A stretch of DNA of 22,480 bases from Parvularia atlantis (taxonomy: Eukaryota > Opisthokonta > Rotosphaerida). Positions 18,723-22,480 of this stretch are shown here, piece by piece. Position 1 is the first letter of the stretch. Every line of letters starts with the position of its first letter. Both the position numbers and the translations under genes were made by a program. Below the pieces are notes generated by a model. It was not told where the DNA came from, made no database searches, and saw nothing but the letters and a program-made list of their open reading frames with translations. The DNA is taken from contig CALSCO010002220.1 in assembly GCA_943704415.1 (NCBI GenBank), positions 1 through 22,480 of the forward strand, read 5' to 3'.

Positions 18723-19750
18723 TCAACGGCTCGTCGGCGTAGGCTTGGCAGTCTTGGGCTGCTTGACGGCCACCCGCTGCGCCTTCTGCACCGCCGCTTT
18801 TTGTGCGGCCGCGGCACTCTTGGTCGACGATGCAGCCTGCACCCGTTGCGCGCACGCACGCCCTCAGCCCCTCGTGCCCTCGACAAGCACGCCCCCGCCG
18901 CGCCCTCAGCCGAGCCATCAGCAAACGAGAAAGAGTGTCGACAGCGATGCGCGCCCACGAGCGAGGCACGCGCAGCGTCCGATAAGCATATCAGATTTTC
19001 GTGGTTTGCTACCATCCTCTGGTGGCCCGTAGCCCCCTCCCCGCACCGCGGCCCGCGAACCGACGCGCACCTTCTTTGCCTGCTGCTTGGCCTGCTGCGC
19101 CTGCTTCTCCTTCTCCTTGCTCTCCTTGATTGCGGCCAGACGCTGCGCCTGGCGCACCTCAGGCTTCTGGTTCCGCTTGGCGGCGATGGCGTCGAGCGAC
19201 GCGCCGACGACGCCGCGCTGGAACTGTGCGCGCGCCGACACGTCAGCGAGTGCCGCACGTGCGCGCCGGCGCGTGCCTTGCGCGTCTTGCGCGACTTCTT
19301 CTTGGCGATCTCCTCGGCCGCGCCTGCGCCCGACGTGCGCGCCGTCAGCACCACGCGCACGCGGCAGGGCACGCACGGCGCACCCTTGCGGTGCAGCTTG
19401 CGGTACGTCACCGTCCAGCTCGTGCGGCGCGGGTTGCGCTTCTGCAGGAACGCGGCCTCGCTCTTGCCGTTGAGCAGCACGAACGTCTGCACCCCCCGCG
19501 CCTCCTTCAGCCGCCCGCCGCGCGTGCACACACACACGCCCGCGCGCGGCCCACGTACGCGGTTGTCCACGCGCACGTAGCGTTTGCCGTGGCCGGCATA
19601 GATCTTGATGCCCGAGAAGCTGCAAATTTCGGTCCTGGTGTTCGCGCGTCGTCGTCGTCAGCCGCACCATCCGCGCAGCGCGCCATCCGGCCATCCGGCC
19701 ATCCACCCATCTACCCCGCCACAGGTTCCGCGAAACTACTCTTACTTCAT
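18723..19750 (-). CDS. RPL24: 60S ribosomal protein eL24
   Basis: A large-subunit ribosomal protein with an N-terminal zinc-ribbon-like fold and a basic helical tail. Exon 1 is only ATGAA (19750-19746). With its GTAAGA donor it joins a codon completed at 19634 to give [18 protein letters not shown], matching human MKVELCSFSGYKIYPGHG. Later exons give [65 protein letters not shown] and a Lys/Ala-rich C-terminus ending [11 protein letters not shown]. Introns: 19635-19745, 19487-19558, 19324-19383, 19224-19276 (GC-AG) and 18837-19070. The spliced length is 165 aa (human 157). It is divergent from PSMG2 (113 bp between starts) and convergent with the lectin. An intron directly after the start codon is common in ribosomal protein genes. 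Confidence 0.95.
18837..19070 (-). other. Unusually long last intron of eL24 (234 nt)
   Basis: The donor is AAG|GTGCGC and the acceptor is GGGTGCAG, phase 0. This is the longest intron in the window. At about 18980-19025 it holds a patch of clearly lower GC (on the minus strand, ACCACGAAAATCTGATATGC). No coding potential was recognised; a hosted small RNA is possible but unproven. Confidence 0.75.
19224..19276 (-). other. GC-AG intron in eL24
   Basis: A 53-nt phase-0 intron with donor AAG|GCACGC, CTGAC and acceptor GCACAG. It joins KKKSRKTRK to [10 protein letters not shown] with the same spacing as human eL24 (10 residues between EEI and FQR). A GT donor further in would also keep phase but would leave only a 35-nt intron and add six residues. 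Confidence 0.75.
19635..19745 (-). other. eL24 first intron, after ATGAA
   Basis: A 111-nt intron with the near-canonical donor GTAAGAG, unlike the GTGCG donors elsewhere. The acceptor is ACACCAG. It contains a short tandem CCATCCGG repeat at about 19683-19707. Splicing creates codon 2 (AA|G). Confidence 0.85.
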
Positions 19751-19863
19751 TGGTGTGCTCGGGCGTGCCTCGCGCGGCGGCGGCGGCGGACGGCTCGGAG
19801 TCGCTGTCAAAGAGGGCTGCTGTTGAGTTGTACTTTGATCGCAGCACAGCAGGCGTACGTAGG
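19751..19863. promoter_or_regulatory. Divergent promoter region, eL24 / PSMG2
   Basis: These 113 bp lie between the start codons of eL24 (-) and PSMG2 (+). No TATA box is clear. An A/T-richer segment (GAGTTGTACTTTGATCGC) lies near 19824-19841, close to the PSMG2 side. Confidence 0.5.
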
Positions 19864-21080
19864 ATGACGTTCTTCCCGGACCCGACGGCGCCCTTCCCGG
19901 CCAACTTTGCCTTCTCGACGCTGATCCTGGTGCGCGCCACGGATACCGCTGCGTGGCCCACCCGCGGCGGCCGACAAAAGCGCCTGCAGCCGTCCGTGTC
20001 GGTCGGCAGCATCGGGCAGCTTGCAACGGACGTGCTGATCACGACGTGCGCGCTCGAGCGCGTCGGCTTCCTCGAGTTCCCCGAAGCGCGTGTGGCGCGG
20101 GGCGTGTGGCGCGGCGGGCTGCTGACGGCGGGCTGCACGTGGGCAGGTCGTGCCGGTCGTGGGCAACGACTGCTTCTCGGACGTGTGCACGGGCGTGATC
20201 CACGTCGGCCTCGAGGGTTGGTGCTGACGCGGCCCCGCTGTCTGCCGGGCTGGGCTGACATGTCGTCGCAGTCTACCAGGACATTAAGAACGCGTTCACG
20301 GTCGTGCAGCAGCGCTCGCCCGTGCTGCGGGTGCTGCCCCGCCGCTGCTGCCCCTTGCGCGCGCGCGCGGCGCGCGCGATGCTGATGCGATGGCGCACGC
20401 AGGGCTTCAAGGACAAGTTTGTGGCGCGGCTCATCGAGTGGATCAAGCAGGCGAGCTTCGCGCAGGTGTTTCTGCTGACGGGCGCGGACTCGGCGCGCAT
20501 GACGGACGAGCAGGTCGTGCTGTGCGTGCGGCTCGTCACGCGTGATGCAGTACACACCCACGCACGGCTGACGCCCGTCGCTGGCAGGCCCGGCTTCCGC
20601 TACGCCGTCACGTCGCTGGTCACGCGCGAGCAGCGCGATCTGTACGCGCGTGTGCACTGGGCGCCGCTGGACCCGCTCGACGACACCGTGCGCGCTCGCT
20701 GCGCCGCATACGCGGACGCGCGACTGAGTGCGCCACGCGCAGCGGCCACGGCCCAACGTCGACATCAAGCTGTACGGTGCGGGCATCACGCGGCGACTGC
20801 TGCAGCAGTGCGTGTGTGTGCGTCGTGCACGCGCGCATCTTCGCTGAAACACGTCACTAGGGCCGAGCGCGCGCGCATCGCGCTCACGTGCCTGATCCTG
20901 TTCACAAGCGAGGGCAACACGGTGCAGGACGGCATGAGCATGGCCGCGGCGCTCGACCTGCACCTCAGCGTCGCGGCACACTCGGCGCAGCTGCCGGCGG
21001 GGCAGCCGATCGATTGGAAGCAGCCGCGGTCGTGGACGCACCTCTTTGGCGTGGACCTCAACCCGTCTCTGTACAGCTGA
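19864..21080 (+). CDS. PSMG2: Proteasome assembly chaperone 2 (PAC2)
   Basis: PAC2 pairs with PAC1 to guide assembly of the 20S proteasome alpha ring in the cytosol. The start ATG gives MTFFPDPTAPFPANFAFSTL. The spliced protein is 266 aa (human 264). Family landmarks are VSVGSIGQLATDVLI (human VSVGNVGQLAMDLII), VVPVVGNDCF, FVARLIEWIKQASFAQVFLL, KLYGAGITRRLL and TSEGNTVQDGMSMA. The end, WKQPRSWTHLFGVDLNPSLYS, mirrors human SSWRLLFGSGLPPALF. Introns: 19930-19989, 20092-20146, 20217-20271, 20331-20402, 20522-20587, 20688-20742 and 20808-20860; all junctions hold phase. It is divergent from eL24, so a ribosome gene and a proteasome chaperone gene share one promoter region. No odd residues were noted. 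Confidence 0.93.
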
Positions 21081-21205
21081 GCGCGCGCCCTGCAGGAGCG
21101 GTGTACAGAGGGTGAGCGGTGCGAAGAGACTCCGGGAAAAAACAACTTGGCTCCACCGTGAAAGGCCTACTACGTACGTACACTATTATTCAACCCCCAA
21201 CTCCG
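21081..21205. other. Spacer between PSMG2 and GDPD
   Basis: These 125 bp hold the PSMG2 3' end and the GDPD promoter. A lower-GC stretch (ACGTACGTACACTATTATTC, 21172-21191) lies 15-34 bp before the GDPD start. It is the most TATA-like sequence in any intergenic gap here. Confidence 0.45.
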
Positions 21206-22480
21206 ATGGGCGCGCGCGCTTCAAAGTCGCGCGGCACGGCGCCCGCGGTGACCCCGCCGGGCGCCCCGACGCGCTTCCACCGTGCGGGCCAGCGTCCGCT
21301 CGTGCTCGCGCACCGGGGCGTGCCGCGGCTGGCGCAGGAGAACACGCTGGTGAGCTTCCAGCGCGCAATCGAGGTGCGACGCCGCGTCGCGTCGGTGTTT
21401 CGTCCGTGTGTTGACGGTGGCGGCGTAGCTCGGCGCGGACGGGATCGAGCTCGACGTGTGCGTGACCAAGGACAACGTGGTGCGGATCCGCTGCGTGCCG
21501 CTCGTGCATGCGCCCACGCGCACGCTCGCGCAGCCCGTCGTCTTCCACGACGAGGACACGGCGCGCCTGACGGGGCAGCCGGGTACGATCTACGGTGCGG
21601 CCTGTCCCTCGGACGTGGACACGCGTGACGCGCGACGCGGCGCACGCAGACCGCACGCTGGCCGAGGTCCGCGAGCTGCGCATCCAGCGCAACATCGACG
21701 TGGACCGGCAGGGCGCGATGCGGACGTTCGAGGCCGAGCAGCCCATCCCGACGCTGCTCGAGGTTCTGCGCCTGACCGGCAACCGCGTCCTCGTCGACAT
21801 CGACACGCACGTGTGCGCGCGCCCGCCTCTCGCAATGCGCGCGCCCGCCGTGGCCTGATCCGTCGCGCAGACTGCGCCCGATGTGGGAGCGGCGCCACTG
21901 GGGCACGCTGGTGCGCCGTCCGTCTGCGCACGCGCCATTCACGCCGCCGCGGCGCGCGCAGATCGCCAAGGCCGTGCGCGAGGCCGGCGTCGTCGACAGC
22001 GTCCTCGTCTCCGGCTTTGACTTTTTCATGCTCGAGGCGGCCAAGGAGGAGCTGCCCGAGCTGACGGTCTGCTTCACGTACGACGACGACATTGCGCGCG
22101 GCCACCTCGACCAAGTGTGCGTGCGCCGTCTGGGCCGTGCGCGCGCTCACATCGCGCGTGCCGCAGCTCGGCCGAGTGGTGGAAGCGCCACCCGAAGATC
22201 TCGCGCGATGGCGTCAAGCCCGCCGACATCCCAACCGGCTCGGGCGTGCTGCGTTGGTGCGTTCACAGCCCGCCCGCCAGCCTGCCTGTGCGCCGCACTG
22301 ACCGCATGCAGGATCATGGAGGCAAACCTGATCGGCCGCTACATCCATTCGCGCGCCGTGCTCTTCGGTGCGCACGGCTGCTGCTGCCCGCCCGCCGCTC
22401 ATCAGCCGCCCAGAGTGGACCGTGCTCGACGGCGACGTGATCGAAAAGTACCGCCAGGTGCGCGCGCGCACGCCCCCCCT
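21206..22480 (+). CDS. Glycerophosphodiester phosphodiesterase (GDPD), 5' part
   Basis: GDPD enzymes hydrolyse glycerophosphodiesters to an alcohol and glycerol-3-phosphate. The protein starts MGARASKS, a good N-myristoylation signal (Gly2, Ser6, Lys7), which suggests membrane attachment. Catalytic signatures are present: AHRGVPRLAQENT (His36, Arg37, Glu45), GADGIELDV (metal ligands Glu63 and Asp65) and VVFHDEDTARLTG (His78). Downstream strands VLVDIDTH, DSVLVSGFDFFML, LTVCFTY and the late WTVLDGD fit the TIM barrel. Introns: 21374-21428, 21480-21533, 21595-21649, 21813-21870, 21911-21961, 22117-22166, 22257-22311, 22368-22413; another begins at 22458 (CAG|GTGCGC) and runs off the window. The visible coding part is 276 codons. 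The barrel carries an inserted segment (EWWKRHPKISRDGVKPAD) of unknown role. The C-terminus is missing, so the subfamily is open. Confidence 0.88.

Noticed and set aside
19683-19707. Start codons upstream of the conserved eL24 part ([11 protein letters not shown] extension)
   Set aside because: It could be spliced in phase but adds an unconserved N-terminus. The ATGAA|GTAAGA exon gives the family-standard [10 protein letters not shown].
18918-21041. A 707-codon open frame on the minus strand across eL24 and PSMG2
   Set aside because: It runs antisense through PSMG2 exons and reads eL24 partly in the wrong frame. Only the spliced eL24 model gives conserved protein; the open frame reflects few stop codons at high GC.
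1-22480. Mobile elements, virus-derived elements, tRNA or rRNA genes
   Set aside because: No transposase, reverse transcriptase, integrase or capsid-like protein, no terminal repeats and no cloverleaf or rRNA sequence were recognised in any frame or on either strand by eye.

Overview
The window is a gene-dense, very GC-rich (C/G in most third codon positions) stretch of nuclear DNA from a compact eukaryote. The evidence is about 70 short spliceosomal introns (mostly 43-72 nt, donors usually GTGCG, branch-point-like CTGAC or CTCAC, acceptors CAG or TAG) and a purely eukaryotic gene set: ATR kinase, the mRNA-export factor Gle1, ribosomal protein eL24, proteasome chaperone PAC2 and an LYR-motif complex III assembly factor. 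The set points to an amorphean microbe (early-diverging fungus, unicellular opisthokont or relative); the species cannot be named from the sequence.

Layout, left to right: 5' part of a TMCO4/DUF726-like membrane hydrolase (-, 1-745); a small tail-anchored orphan (+, 1015-1284); a 26-exon ATR/Mec1/Rad3 kinase (+, 1539-10548, about 2505 aa spliced); LYRM7/MZM1 (-, 10582-11049); an intronless five-TM protein with an alpha/beta-hydrolase domain whose nucleophile is replaced (-, 11123-12829); a probably mitochondrial flavin reductase-like protein fused to a helical domain (+, 12910-14124); GLE1 (-, 14207-16450); a secreted protein with two L-type (legume-type) lectin domains (+, 16506-18594); ribosomal protein eL24 (-, 18723-19750); PSMG2/PAC2 (+, 19864-21080); and the 5' part of a glycerophosphodiester phosphodiesterase (+, 21206 to the window end).

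The genes are packed end to end with no intergenic gap above 270 bp. Head-to-head pairs share 55-269 bp between start codons and tail-to-tail pairs leave 33-128 bp between stop codons. Most are unrelated housekeeping genes; no operon-like pathway, mobile element, virus-derived element, rRNA, tRNA or CRISPR array was found. The most unusual content is in the accessory-looking genes (the hydrolase with altered catalytic residues, the lectin with altered metal ligands, the reductase fusion) and in the splicing signals: several GC-AG introns, homopolymer-bearing introns, a tandemly repeated branch-point segment and microsatellites made of the donor motif.

Exon boundaries below were set by hand from GT/GC-AG signals, reading phase and remembered family alignments. 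The multi-exon models of ATR, LYRM7, lectin, eL24, PSMG2 and GDPD keep phase at every junction; GLE1 has two ambiguous junctions.
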